DNA from: Raffaelea ambrosiae
Taxonomy: Eukaryota > Ascomycota > Sordariomycetes > Ophiostomatales > Ophiostomataceae
Direction: 5' to 3'
Length of the DNA stretch: 64,000 nt
NCBI GenBank assembly: GCA_002778195.1
Contig: PCDI01000002.1
Location: 2,414,859 to 2,478,858 of the forward strand
In this document: positions 43,564 to 54,531 of the stretch, in pieces
How the letters are laid out: the number at the start of each line of letters is the position of its first letter
Numbering within the stretch: position 1 is the first letter of the stretch
Translations under genes and position numbers: made by a program
The notes under the pieces: generated by a model
What the model was told of the DNA's origin: nothing
The model's database searches: none
The model's input: the letters and a program-made list of their open reading frames with translations, nothing else

Positions 43564-45414
43564 TTTTCTGATTTTTTTTATTTAATTTTTACTTTTACTT
43601 TTAGTTTACAACCGATTGGACAATATATAGATCTTCATTGCTTGCGAAATAATCCGCAAAGCCTCGATTTTACAATTCACATAAGCGTGAAAAAAGGACA
43701 ATTTACATGTAAATGTTTTAGGAAAATAACACTATGAAGCAAAAAAAAAAAAATTTAAGTCATTTCCCCCCCTTTTGCCATTGTTTCATTCGAGGTCATC
43801 CTTCTGTATTTGTCGCCTTGTAGAGACCCGTTAAGGGGTGTTGGACGGCCCAGCCGGGCCTACACCACCAGTTTCAAGCCTGGTCGGCCTGACAGCCTGC
43901 TTTCATGCCCCTTAGATTGGTGAAAGATGAGCCTTTCAAGACATTTGGATGCCTCCAGTCTCTTGTAAGCGTACATTTAGTCCTGTCTTCTTCTTCTCGG
44001 CCTTTTACTTCCACATCTGCGCACTGGCCCTGTTGTCCATCGTATTCGAATAGCACAGTTCTACGCCGCTCTCCTTCTGTCAAAAATTGTGACTGCAAGC
44101 TCCTGCGGCAGCATGCAGCATTGCCTCACGTTTTCATCTGCTCAAACCCAACAATTTGGGCGTGAAAAGGCCGCCGGGTGCCCATGAAACCTCCGTGGAC
44201 GGCCGTCTTGTGGCCGGGCAATCTCTTCTGAAGATAACATCAGGATGGCATGCAGCGACACCACATTCAGTCGCCAGCGGTTACAAGACCGCACCTTGGG
44301 AAAAGAAGCGGATTACCATGATGCATTCCCTCATGAGATTCTGCCGCCCGTGTTCTACAGACAATCTGAAAGTGCGCCTACCAGAATGGAAAAGATATTG
44401 CACAAGTCAGAATTTCCTGTGCTTCAAAAAGACGGGACCCAAAGAACGCTTCCAGTCGTACTGACATTGTATGACAGACTGCACGGTTCATGATTCGCCT
44501 CTACCGACGTCCTCTGGGCCGCGGACAATCGAAACAGTGATTTACAGGCTGTTTGGGATGACGAGCTCGGCCGGGAGATTGGACGTAAACGGCAGCAGCC
44601 ATAGACCTCGAGTGTGAAGGAGGCAAGCAAATAGCCATGGAAGACACCACACTCTACGGTCCTGGAGCAGTGGCCACCCTGTGGAACCGGCATGACCAGG
44701 GAAGATCAACAGCAGAACACCGTCAATTGGGACTGCACACACCCAATGCAGGTGGCAAATGCTGACGGAAACGTAGAGGTCTGGATGGCTTCCCGCATGA
44801 CACATTTCGACAAGAGACAAAACATGATCCACGGTATTGAAAGCAACCAGTAGTTACGAGGTTGGACTGAACCATTCTTCTTTTTGTCAGATAACTACAG
44901 GGTGGTTTGGGATAGGGTGGCGGTTGGGCCCTGTAAGGGCATGCCGGTGGAACCTGCAACAAACGGTATCTAGCGCCTCCAGACACCAGGCAGCAACAGG
45001 CATGAGGTCATCGTTCCGGGGGGAGCTACCCCACCAAACAGGCTGGCCAACCCAGACGGCAGCTCGGCATTGGTCAGGCCATGAAACAAACTGGTGGTTA
45101 TCAATTCGAAAAGAAGCGAACAAGAAAAAAAGAAAAAAAAGGAAAAAAAGAAAAGAAAAAAAGTGCACGATACGCGCCTCTATGTCTCTGCCTGCGAAAG
45201 TAAGTTTGATCGAGACAAAACAGTCATAGAACACCTCTCTCCCTGGCCAGACACAAATTTCTCTCATTTGCCACCGCGTTCTCCTCTTCTTTTGCATTTT
45301 GCATATTGCATGTCCGTCGTCCTCAAAAAAAAAAAAGTCGGAGGCATCTCGATTTCTTCTTGTTTCGCTCTTCCTTGGCTCGTATCCTTTTTCCCCCACC
45401 ATCCCACAGACACC
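43564..45414. other. Gene-poor intergenic region
   Basis: About 1.85 kb. The first 220 bases are AT-rich (poly-T and poly-A runs near 43571-43610 and 43740-43755). The rest has only short open frames without recognisable similarity. A purine tract of AAAGAAAAA units lies at 45112-45163, and a pyrimidine-rich leader precedes the next start codon. Confidence 0.35.
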
Positions 45415-46218
45415 ATGGCCGACGACAAGGCTCCCGAAGCAGCTGCTCCGGCTCCAGATGCTTCTGCTGCTGCTGCTGCTGCTACCGCCTCCTCCACCGA
45501 AGAACCCAAGCATGCCTTCATCCCTCTCGAGGCCAATCCTCCGGTCATGACCAGCCTCCTGCACAATCTGGGCCTGTCACCCACCATCGCCGTCCACGAC
45601 GTCTTTAGTCTCACCGAGCCCGACATGCTAGCCTTTATTCCACGACCGGCCATGGCTCTCTTGCTGGTCTTCCCCGTGTCCGAAACCTACGAAAAGCATC
45701 GGATACTGGAGGACGCGGACCGCGAAGTGTACAATGGACATGGTCCCGGCGAGCCAGTGGTGTGGTTTCGGCAGACCATCCAGAATGCGTGTGGTTTGAT
45801 GGGTCTTCTGCACTCTGTGGCCAACGGGCCCGCGCGGAGCTTTGTCGAGGCCGGCTCGGATCTGGATTCGTTGCTCGCAAGGGCGGAGCCACTGGCACCG
45901 GCCGAGCGGTCACGGTTGCTGGAGACAGACAATGCCCTGGCCGCGGCACACAAGGCGGCTGCCACTCGGGGCGACACCACGGCACCCGACGCCCGCGACG
46001 ATATTGACCTACACTACGTCTGCTTCGTCAAGACCGAGGATGGAACGCTCTGGGAGCTCGATGGCCGGCGCAAAGGCCCCATCGCCCGCGGCAAGCTGGA
46101 GGATGGTGACGACGTTCTCTCCGAAAAGGCTCTCGCCTGGGGTCCCCTCGCCTTCCTCGCACGCGAGTCGGCCGACCTGCGCTTCAGCTGTGTTGCTCTC
46201 GCCCCCAGCTTCGACTAG
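45415..46218 (+). CDS. Ubiquitin carboxyl-terminal hydrolase, UCH family (peptidase C12)
   Basis: A single exon gives 267 residues. An Ala-rich N-terminal extension of about 30 residues precedes FIPLEANPPVMTSLLHNLGL, which is the UCH opening. Catalytic residues are Gln120 and Cys126 in WFRQTIQNACG, His200 in DIDLHYVCF and Asp216 in LWELDGRRKGP. Their spacing matches UCH-L3 (Gln89, Cys95, His169, Asp184). The enzyme should remove small adducts from the C-terminus of ubiquitin or a ubiquitin-like protein, like yeast Yuh1. It has no C-terminal extension of the UCH37/BAP1 kind. It converges on the metal-binding-like gene downstream. Confidence 0.93.
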   Translation: MADDKAPEAAAPAPDASAAAAAATASSTEEPKHAFIPLEANPPVMTSLLHNLGLSPTIAVHDVFSLTEPDMLAFIPRPAMALLLVFPVSETYEKHRILEDADREVYNGHGPGEPVVWFRQTIQNACGLMGLLHSVANGPARSFVEAGSDLDSLLARAEPLAPAERSRLLETDNALAAAHKAAATRGDTTAPDARDDIDLHYVCFVKTEDGTLWELDGRRKGPIARGKLEDGDDVLSEKALAWGPLAFLARESADLRFSCVALAPSFD

Positions 46219-46772
46219 ACCGAGGGCCTTGAACAGCGTTGACATAGGGAACAAGGTCTTTGTGGGCTTGCACATGTTAAGAACACGCCGTTGACCGAAT
46301 ATCTCCTTCCAGAACCATACCGATACAGAAGTTGGTGATACAAAGCAAGCAGGGAGTTGTATTGTATTTTGGACATGCTGTAGACACATTCATACAGCCA
46401 GAAGGTTGCAGAGTATGACGGACCAGTCTCACAGGCAGAACAAAACAGCTGTCACAGAACGCACACAAGTATGGAAAGTTGGAGGTTGAGAAATGATTGC
46501 TATTGTGTTTTGGTTTTTAGGTATGGCGTTACTTGGCCTGGGTCTCAAACAATACGAGCAAAGAATACATAGGTACATAGGGGGGAAGCATGTGTCATGC
46601 AAATGCCCGTGGCCATTCCTGCAAATTTATCGCCCTTTTTCACTGTCCATACAGAGGTGCAGGGATCTTTGTGCAACAGCGGCTCAAGTCAGTCTCTGCT
46701 TGGGAATGCGAACGTATGGAAAGCAAGGATGTGGACATTGAGCTCACCAAACTTTAATTCTGCAGTCAACGC
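46219..46772. other. Intergenic region between convergent genes
   Basis: About 550 bases between the UCH stop and the stop of the His/Cys-rich gene. No coding region is recognised. Confidence 0.3.
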
Positions 46773-47049
46773 TTACTTGCACCCCTTGTCACAGGAACCG
46801 CCACAGTCTGGCTGGTTGCACGAGCCATTCGTCGGACCGGCCTTGTATTGCCGAGTGGCCTTGTCGGATGCTCCATCGTGGCGGGCAAAGCAGCAATTGC
46901 TGGGCTCGTCTTCCTCTTCATCGTCCTCCTCAGCACCACAGGTTGGGGCTGGTGGTGGGCATGGAGGCGGAGCCGGCTTGCATGGGGGAGGCGTTGGTGG
47001 CTTGCACGGTTCCGGTTCCGGTTCCGATTCCGGCTCTGGCTCTGGCTCT

Positions 47050-47081
<32 letters not shown>

Positions 47082-47762
47082 GCACGGTGGTGGCGGAGGG
47101 GTTGGTTCTTTGCGCGGAGGCGCAGGGGTGGGCTCATTGCAAGTGGGAGGGGGAGGTGTTGGCTCCTTGCACGGGGGCGGAGGATTCGGTTCCTTGCAGG
47201 AAGTTGCAATGTATTGACATGGTGGAGGTGGGCAAGGAGGAGGAGCTGGCTTGCATGGAGGAGTTGGTGGCTTGCCTGCAAGTGTGTTTGTGTCAGAAAC
47301 ATGATGGACATGGTGGCTAGTGGACTTCGTTGAAAACTTACAAGGTGGCGGGGCGCAGCTCGGGTCTTCCTCTTCCTCTTCGTCATCATCATCGTCGTGA
47401 TGGTGATGATGATGGTGGTGGTGGTGATGGTCATGATGACCGTCACTCTGGCCGGGCGCCATGCCTTGTCCAGGCTGCTCAGTTGATGGTGCGCCCTGCA
47501 CCGGATCCTGGCCCTGTGTCGGACCCTGGCTCTGCTGGGGGTCCTGGGGCTGGCTTGGGTTGTCGGGCTGCTGAGCCTGGTTGGGATCAGATGGCTGAGG
47601 CTGCTCTGGCTGGCTAACAGGAGAATCTGCAGAACCCTGAGCTTGAGCTGGATCTGGCCGATCGGGTCCTTTGGGCTGCTGGCCATCACTCTGCTGAGCG
47701 GTCAATATTTGCTGGTCTGTCGGGATGCCTTGGCCGACGTCGGGAGAGTTGGAGCTCTCCAT
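46773..47762 (-). CDS. Low-complexity His/Asp/Glu tract and Cys-Pro repeat protein, probable metal binder
   Basis: Two exons (47342-47762, 46773-47275) give 307 residues. Splicing at GTAAGT/TTGCAG joins CAPPPC to KPPTPPCKPAPPPC and keeps the repeat pattern, which supports the intron. Residues 1 to about 105 are Gln/Pro/Ser/Asp-rich. Then come a run of eleven His after HHD, five Asp and five Glu. The second half is made of Pro-Pro-Pro-Cys units, a Glu-Pro dipeptide run (about ten repeats) and a Cys-rich end (CNQPDCGGSCDKGCK). No signal peptide precedes the first ATG. The composition suggests binding of Zn, Ni or Cu ions, or a disordered structural role. No known family was recognised. The reverse strand is also open, a by-product of the repeats. 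Confidence 0.75.
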
Positions 47763-50700
47763 TTTGTCAGAGATCAGAGATGGGAAATGATGAAAACAAG
47801 ATAAAAAATCGACAAGACAAAGATGCAGTGAAAGAACGAAACAGAAAATCAATCACAAAAGACAAGAATCTGTCGAGAAAACGATAGGGGATGAGCTGTA
47901 ATGAAATTGCAAAGGATGTCAAGGATGCTTGATAGAGAGTGAAGAACGAGATGCGAAGAGATTTGGGATAGAAAAAGAAGAAGAAGAAGAAGAGAAGAGG
48001 AGAAGGAAAACAGAATCAATCTCGTCGGGAGTTCGACGTTTTAAGCACACATCCAGCGACTCGATATGCTCTTTCCTTCGCACGCAGCTGCCTGCTGTTG
48101 CTGCTGTTGTTGCAGTTTAGACAGAGGAAGGCACGGTGGCTTCGTCGCTTCTTCTTCCAGCAGCATTATGCTCGTCTTGCCCCTGTGCCCTGCTCATGGT
48201 ACGCCCACTGAATTTTCGGGTGTCGAGTGGTGCTCCTGCCGCAAGACGGCATCGTGAACCAACAGGGAAAGCACGTCTCTGTGTTGCCCGACAGGAACAA
48301 GGCAACCACAGAGAACAAAAACGGGACATAACCGGCTCCCCGAAGTATCGGTGCCCTCTGCCCCTTCTCTTGCAAGATTGAAGTCAATGCGGCAGGAGAC
48401 ATTCGAGCTTAGGGTGTTCAGAGCGACTGCATCTTCCCGAAAACACTGCTATTCGGATTGGATGCTCTTTCCTCGGAAGGCTGCCATCCTGAAACGAGTG
48501 CCAGGAAATGCCCTCGCAGCTCAACAGAAAGTCTGGATACAGACAGAAAAGGCAGGAACGAATAGCACAGAGCCGCTGCCACTACAACGTAGACAGCATG
48601 CCGCTTTCGTCCTAGAAACTGGACAGCTTTGCGTCCACACCTGGGCCTCTTGCCAGAGTATTGCCATTGCCTGTTGGCACGTGTCACGAAATAGGAAATC
48701 GCAGCCCGGTGGGCCCCGCGACCTGTCCATGTCAAGAAAGCCAGAAGGACAGACAGGCCTTTCAAGCCGGAAAAAAAGGAAGACATTCCTGACCCCGTTT
48801 AGACATGTACTCGTACATCTAAGAAAACAGAAGTTCTGTTCTCAGCCAGCCACTGCAACCTTCAAAGTGGGGTTTCGGGCTGGAGGTGTCCTTGATGACA
48901 CGCGGTTGCATCTAGAAACAGCAGAGAGGTCGCCTTGTTCCCTTGGTACCTACCAGAGAGCCGCATGAACTGCAGTCAGCCGCTCAAGAGAGCACGGATG
49001 CGGTCAGATATCAGATGATTCACCGGTCGGCCGAGGCGGACAGACGAATAGGGGCAGCCAACAGGCGGCGAGGACACAGACAGGAGGTGCAGGAGACAGG
49101 AGACGGGAAGGAAACAAACAAACAAACACATCAACAGGCGAAAAAATTGCAAATACAGAAGCAGCCACGGATACAGTCACCAGGGGCAGCTGGAGACGCA
49201 CAGTCTTATGGTACCTTCCCTGAGTTTGTTTCACGTTTGCTTCTCTGTATCGTACCTTCCTCGTCCAAGCCTACGGAGGTGATCAAAGATTACGCACGGA
49301 TGCCTGTGAAACTGTGTTGGAAGGCGTGGCCGCCCTGCGTCTAACACCATGGGCAACGGTTTCTTTTGAGAAGACTACTGTTTCGAATGCCACTCGTGCC
49401 TCCCCTCCACGGACTCTGTCTTGTGGACTCATTGGACACTGCGCAGACCTCACCGAGACTGTGGGCAAGACTGGGCTCGAAGAAGCTTGCGATCCTTGCC
49501 AACCTTCTTAGCCCTGCCCTGCTCTCCTTGCCAGGCCTCCTTGACGGAGCGCGCGGCCGCCTGTGTGCCACCTTGCAGGGCCAACCGTTCTTGACAGTGG
49601 AATAATATTGGCCTTTAGACGCTTCTTAGATGCCTCGTTAGATGCCATATTTAGGCAGCTCGTCCCGAGAATGTGTCGTGCCTAGTACCGGGAATTTTCT
49701 GCCCCCAAAGGCCAAGGGCAGGGGATATCGAATACGAGGGCACATACTACATAGTATGTACAAAAAATATACTTCTTAGATGTACAAATGCAAAGAGGGT
49801 GCGAAGCATTGCGTATGGGAGGGGCCACCATCTCCCGGCCTCTTTGTGCAAAGTGCATTAGTTGAAAGCCAAGGGACCCATTCGGCTGGGACTGTTCGGT
49901 GTCCTGGTCTCTTCTTTCCTGTATTATCATTGCTTCTTCTGCTGCATTTTCTACATCGACGTCTCAGGTTGCCGGCGGCTTACAGTGGCAGACCCGAAGA
50001 AGAGACTTGCATCCGCTGCTGGGCTTCTTTTCGCCTGCAACCCTTGGGGCTCTGACCCACTGCAAAAGCAGGCTGGCGAGAAACAAGAACAAAGGGCAGA
50101 AGAAACAAGAGGAAAAACGGCAGGATCGTCGCAGCACGGCAGCGCGGCTCACTGCTGGGGCAGAAAGGTTACAGTGCTGCGGAGGCGCTGATCCATCCCG
50201 GTCTACCACCGTGCTATGCCCAACTTCTATGATGACCCCTGACCGATCTGCGCGCTTCAGGACAGTGGTTCGCCTGACTCTGTGTTTTGTTTTCTTTTCT
50301 TTGTCTTCCGTGGTGCTCCAGGCAGGCTCCAGCCAATCGCCAGTGGAAGTGACCCCTGCACGGAAGGAGCTAGCGCGGTGGATATGCATTAGCGGCTTGC
50401 GCCAGCAGAGCGAAAGAAACTAAGAAAGTCCGTTCCAGTGCACTGGTGGCTCCCCGGACAGCCGCCAACGGGAAACTCACCAGAGAGCCACGAGGGAAGG
50501 CGCCAGTGATGGCCGCCTGTGCCTGAGACAGGGCCGTTGAAGAAAAAAGAAAGAGCAAACAAGGAAAAAAAATCACAGCGGAAGCGAAGGAAACGGGTTT
50601 GGTAAAAAAAGCAAGTGAGGGGCGGTGGCAGGCGCGGGAGGAAGCAACGTTATAACAAAAGCATGGTTTCCAGAGAAGCTTGCGTTTTCAGGGCGTTACA

Positions 50701-53700
50701 ACTGTGAAAAAAGAAATCAAAGCAAGAGCAATATCGTACTCGTCATAGAGAAAGACGCCGGAGAAAGAAACAGCAGCAACAGACAGCACCAGAAATCAAC
50801 AATGCACAGAGTAAGCAAGTGCGACCTACACATGCGCACACAGTCGCCGCGACACTGTCTCAACACTGTATTGGCAATCAAATGGCAGCCTCCATCTCTC
50901 TAGGCAAGCACATCAGCGGCAAGATTGCCGTACATAGCAGATACAGGGGGTCCCTGCTGCCCATCATTTTCTTTCCCCAGTGATCAGCTGCCCAGACGAC
51001 ACTTGAGGGCACTGGGACAGATTCTGTCGATTTTCTGCAGCGCTGTTCGCGCCAACAGCCCCTGCCTATCACGGCAGGGTGGCAATCTCAGGGAAGTCCA
51101 CACACCCAATCTCGCGGCACCGTCGCATTCGCTCGGCTCTCAAGAGGCAGCCGCACAGGACACAAGTGGCTTCTTATCCGAATTCCGGATTCCGCAGGCG
51201 ACCCCTCCTGCTGGGTCGTCATTTCTTTTTTGGGCAGACACTATTTTCCTTTTGGTGGGTGTGAGCTGTGGAACGTGCTGAGGACATCTGGGAAAGGGAA
51301 GGAGCGATGGATGGTGATTGTGACTACCGGGCTTATTGGCAGGCAAGGAGACCAATGGGCGAGCCAATGTGGCAATTTTGGGAAGCCACAAGACAATATT
51401 GCTCCTCGTGCCCTCCGCATTGGAGGCGCCGTCGGTCCTGTGGGCGAGACGCATATTCGTAGAACAGGAAGACTGCAGCACGAAACGCCAACCAAGCAAG
51501 GGACAAAGCCAGCAACCACCACTCATCGTCTAAAATAAACAGAAGCCTCCCAAAACTGCAGCCAACTACAGAGTACAAACAAGCTACCGTCATACCCAGT
51601 CTGGCGAAACAAAACAAACCAAAAAAGCCAAACACAAAAAGACTGCATCTGCATGCCACGAAGAGAAGGCACAACTGCCTGCAGTAGCATGTCTCGGCAG
51701 CACAGGCACGCCGCAGGGTAGTCGTGGCATGTTCTCCGCCAAACGAGGACAGTGCTACTGCGACCCGATTACCCCTTCCCTTCTCACGATGTTATCCGTC
51801 CTTCTGCTTTTCGTGAGAGAATACATACGAATAGTACATCATTTCTCGCAGTCGCTCTAGTTCATCCTGCCGCAGCTCTTTGTCCTTTTGTGCCACACCC
51901 CCCTTTTCGTCCCCTTCTTGGCTTCCAGCTCTCCGGCTCCTGCCCAATGTCAACTGGCTTTCATTTATTTCCATTTCGCCAATTTCCCAAGCAGATAAAC
52001 GTGCAAGGTGATGGCCATTGAAATTGATCTTGAAATGACTGACATGGACCAGCACCGTGGCCCCCCTTTTTTAGGTTTTCTCAATCCTGTTGGACCACCA
52101 CCCATTTCGTGTCCTGGCTCAGCTGTGTACTAGTTTTCACACTATTGCCCATTTTCTCTGCGGCCGTGCCTGCTTCTGAGCTAGCGGAAAGTACCAAAGA
52201 CCGCAAGCAACGCTCCCCAGCTGCCCAGCGAAATCACTGGTTGGTATCGACCTGCCGGGAATACCCCTGTCGGACGGTTCCTTGTCTCAGCGGCGTCCCT
52301 CACGGCCTTTAGCCCATGGAAAATCCAAGCAAACTGAGCACAGCTCGCATCCCAGCAAGAGCCCCAGTACGCCCCAGTAAAGGCCCGGCTGTCTTCTACT
52401 ATGTACCACATAGTATGTGCAAGTACGAGTACGGTGCATCTTACTCGTACACTGGCCTTTTCTCCCCACTGCTGGATCTGCACGCGCCAATTTTTTGCTG
52501 GGACAAGCGGAGCTTCATTCTGCTCGCAGGGTCCCGGGATGGGTACGCATGCGCGGCGATGGGGGCTGGCGGTCTAGCCTGGTCGTCGTCGCCTCTCTCT
52601 TGCCGTCTTTCTGAACATCGTCCGTTCGGACTGCTTCCAAACTGCTTCCAGACTGTCTCCAGACGTCTCCTGTCTCGAAAGCAGCATCGATGAGCGGCAG
52701 GGGGGGCGATCCGACAGGCAATCGATTGCCCGGCCACATGGCCATGCGAACATCGTATGTCAACAGTGCTCTACCAAAAGAGCCAATACCCAAACGAGCG
52801 TTCGCCTCACCAATATCGTATGAGAAACCAGAACTTTCTTCTTCTGGTGGTGCCGCTCTTTCCCTCTCCCGATTGCGACTACGGGATGGCTTCCGCCTGC
52901 GCAGCTCACCTAGTTGTACGGTGGTAAGTCCCACTAATATGCATGGATTTGGATCGGAGGGCGCAAAAACGAGCTAGCCAGATGAGCACCGACAAGTCTT
53001 CCGCTGCCTGCTCTTGTCTGGCTGGTCGCTGACTACGAGATGCATTGCGCATGAGTACGAGCAGTGCTATGCGCGAGGAAGGTGGTACACGGCACTGCTT
53101 GTACACCGGACTCGTCCTGCCTGGATTATCCTCGTTCGTCTGCTCCGTGCTTGCATCTGCGCTTTGGCTGACAGCAGCACCGCATTCCGTCATACGCCGA
53201 CGAAAAAAAGTAACCCCTGGTCGTCCGTCCCTCCGTGGCTGGAAGGCGGGGCTAATCTACTTGAGGCCAGGGAAGAAAAAGCTGGGGAGGAGTCCCTGGC
53301 GAGCAGGTCCCAGGCCAAGACCCGGCCGGCATCCACAAACACTCATACGCACGCACTGGCACGCACACGCTCGCACACGCTTTCGTTCTGCGCCGTCTCC
53401 TTGCCTGGCGCTTCCTCACACCCCCCCCAACCCGCAGTTCGTTCCTGAAGGAACAGCCGTCTCCTGTTTGGTTGTGCGAAGGGGCTGCGAACAGCCACGG
53501 ACGCCCAGTACCTTTGCCAGCATCTCGTGCATGGTTTAGGGCATTGCCGATCATTTCCTTTCCCTGTCTGCGCGGCCGGGTTCCTTGGTACTCCTTCACG
53601 GTGTCTGGGAGCTGCCCAGTCCCGCGGCCTGTGTGCTCGTCGTCCGTGTCTGGTGCCCAACCGGTCAATACAAAGAGAGGCAGACTCGCCCACTCCCAAC

Positions 53701-54531
53701 CCGAAAGGGCCCTCTCTTGACTCGTGTTGGAGCTTTCTTTTAGCCTTCTCCCAGCCCGCAGACTAATACTTTTTCGTTCTGCTGCCTTCGCAAGCTGAGC
53801 AAAGGCACGCCCTAAAAGCCATGTGGTCTAGCAGCCAACTTTTGTCTCTCGGTCCTCGCCTGGCGTAAATAGCTTTCGTTTCCTCTCCACGCCGCCTTCA
53901 GTTCAATCTCTTTCTCTTTTACCGTTTCTGCACCTGTCGTTCCACCAGCCCGTATATGTTGGTTTCCCCTTTTGTCATTCTGTTGTTTTCCCACTTGCTT
54001 TCTATCTTTTCCCCTTTCCTCTATATCTCGCCACATCCCATTCTCATCCGTCGCCGGCTGCCCTGGCTGTCCTTATTTTTTTTTTCTACATTCATTTAAT
54101 TTGCACAACTGGAATTATTCCAACAACGGCTTCTATCCCTTCCCGCCAGAAGCACCAGACCGGTGCCCCTCTTCTCTCCGGCACCTCGGTGTGGAGCACG
54201 CGTTTACAAGCTTGAAACAAACAAGACTGGTCTCGCGACTCGGCCGCATAAACCACTACAGACCTGTTCTTTTTTTTAATCTTTTCTTCCCCTCCTTTTC
54301 ATCACTCTCTCTTTGTCGCTCTTTGTCTCTTTACGATCGTTCTTTTTTTCTCCTACCTCGCCCCTTTGTCGTCCTTGGTGGCCTTTGTCTCTGCCAGAAA
54401 AGAGGAAATATCGCTGTCTGGCCGCTCCACAAGCAGAGTAACCGAACAGCCTCGTGGGCTTCCCGCACTGGGACCACTGACGATCTCTTCTCCGCCGCAA
54501 ACCTGCCTATGGCAGGCCAGGAAACACCGCC
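47763..54531. other. 6.8-kb region without a recognisable gene
   Basis: Both strands were read in all frames. Open frames reach about 205 codons (48351-48968, +) but have no family resemblance, no consistent splice partners and basic/Ser-rich random composition. Features seen: an AAG-repeat purine stretch at 47970-48010; palindromes sharing ACATAGTATGT at 49742-49759 and 52397-52415; and a strongly pyrimidine-rich last 800 bases (53700-54530) that look like a long 5' leader and promoter of the next gene. A GTAAGT at 52924 could be a leader-intron donor. Non-coding RNA or a long regulatory region is possible. Confidence 0.45.

Noticed and set aside
43985..44020. TTCTTCTCGGCCTTTTA resembling the 5' part of U2 snRNA
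   Set aside because: The following GGCTAAGATCAAGTG and the branch-site-pairing segment of U2 are absent, so it is a chance match.
43951..44493. Plus-strand frames after the F-box that might be its missing C-terminal exons
   Set aside because: They cannot be joined in phase with convincing splice sites and show no F-box-family features.
46766..47689. A 307-codon frame overlapping the His/Cys-rich gene in another minus-strand frame, plus open plus-strand frames
   Set aside because: Simple repeats keep several frames open. The chosen frame has a splice junction that preserves the repeat and a good ATG context.
48351..48968. A 205-codon plus-strand frame in the gene-poor region
   Set aside because: No domain, membrane segment or conserved-looking patch, and the region has many frames of similar random composition.
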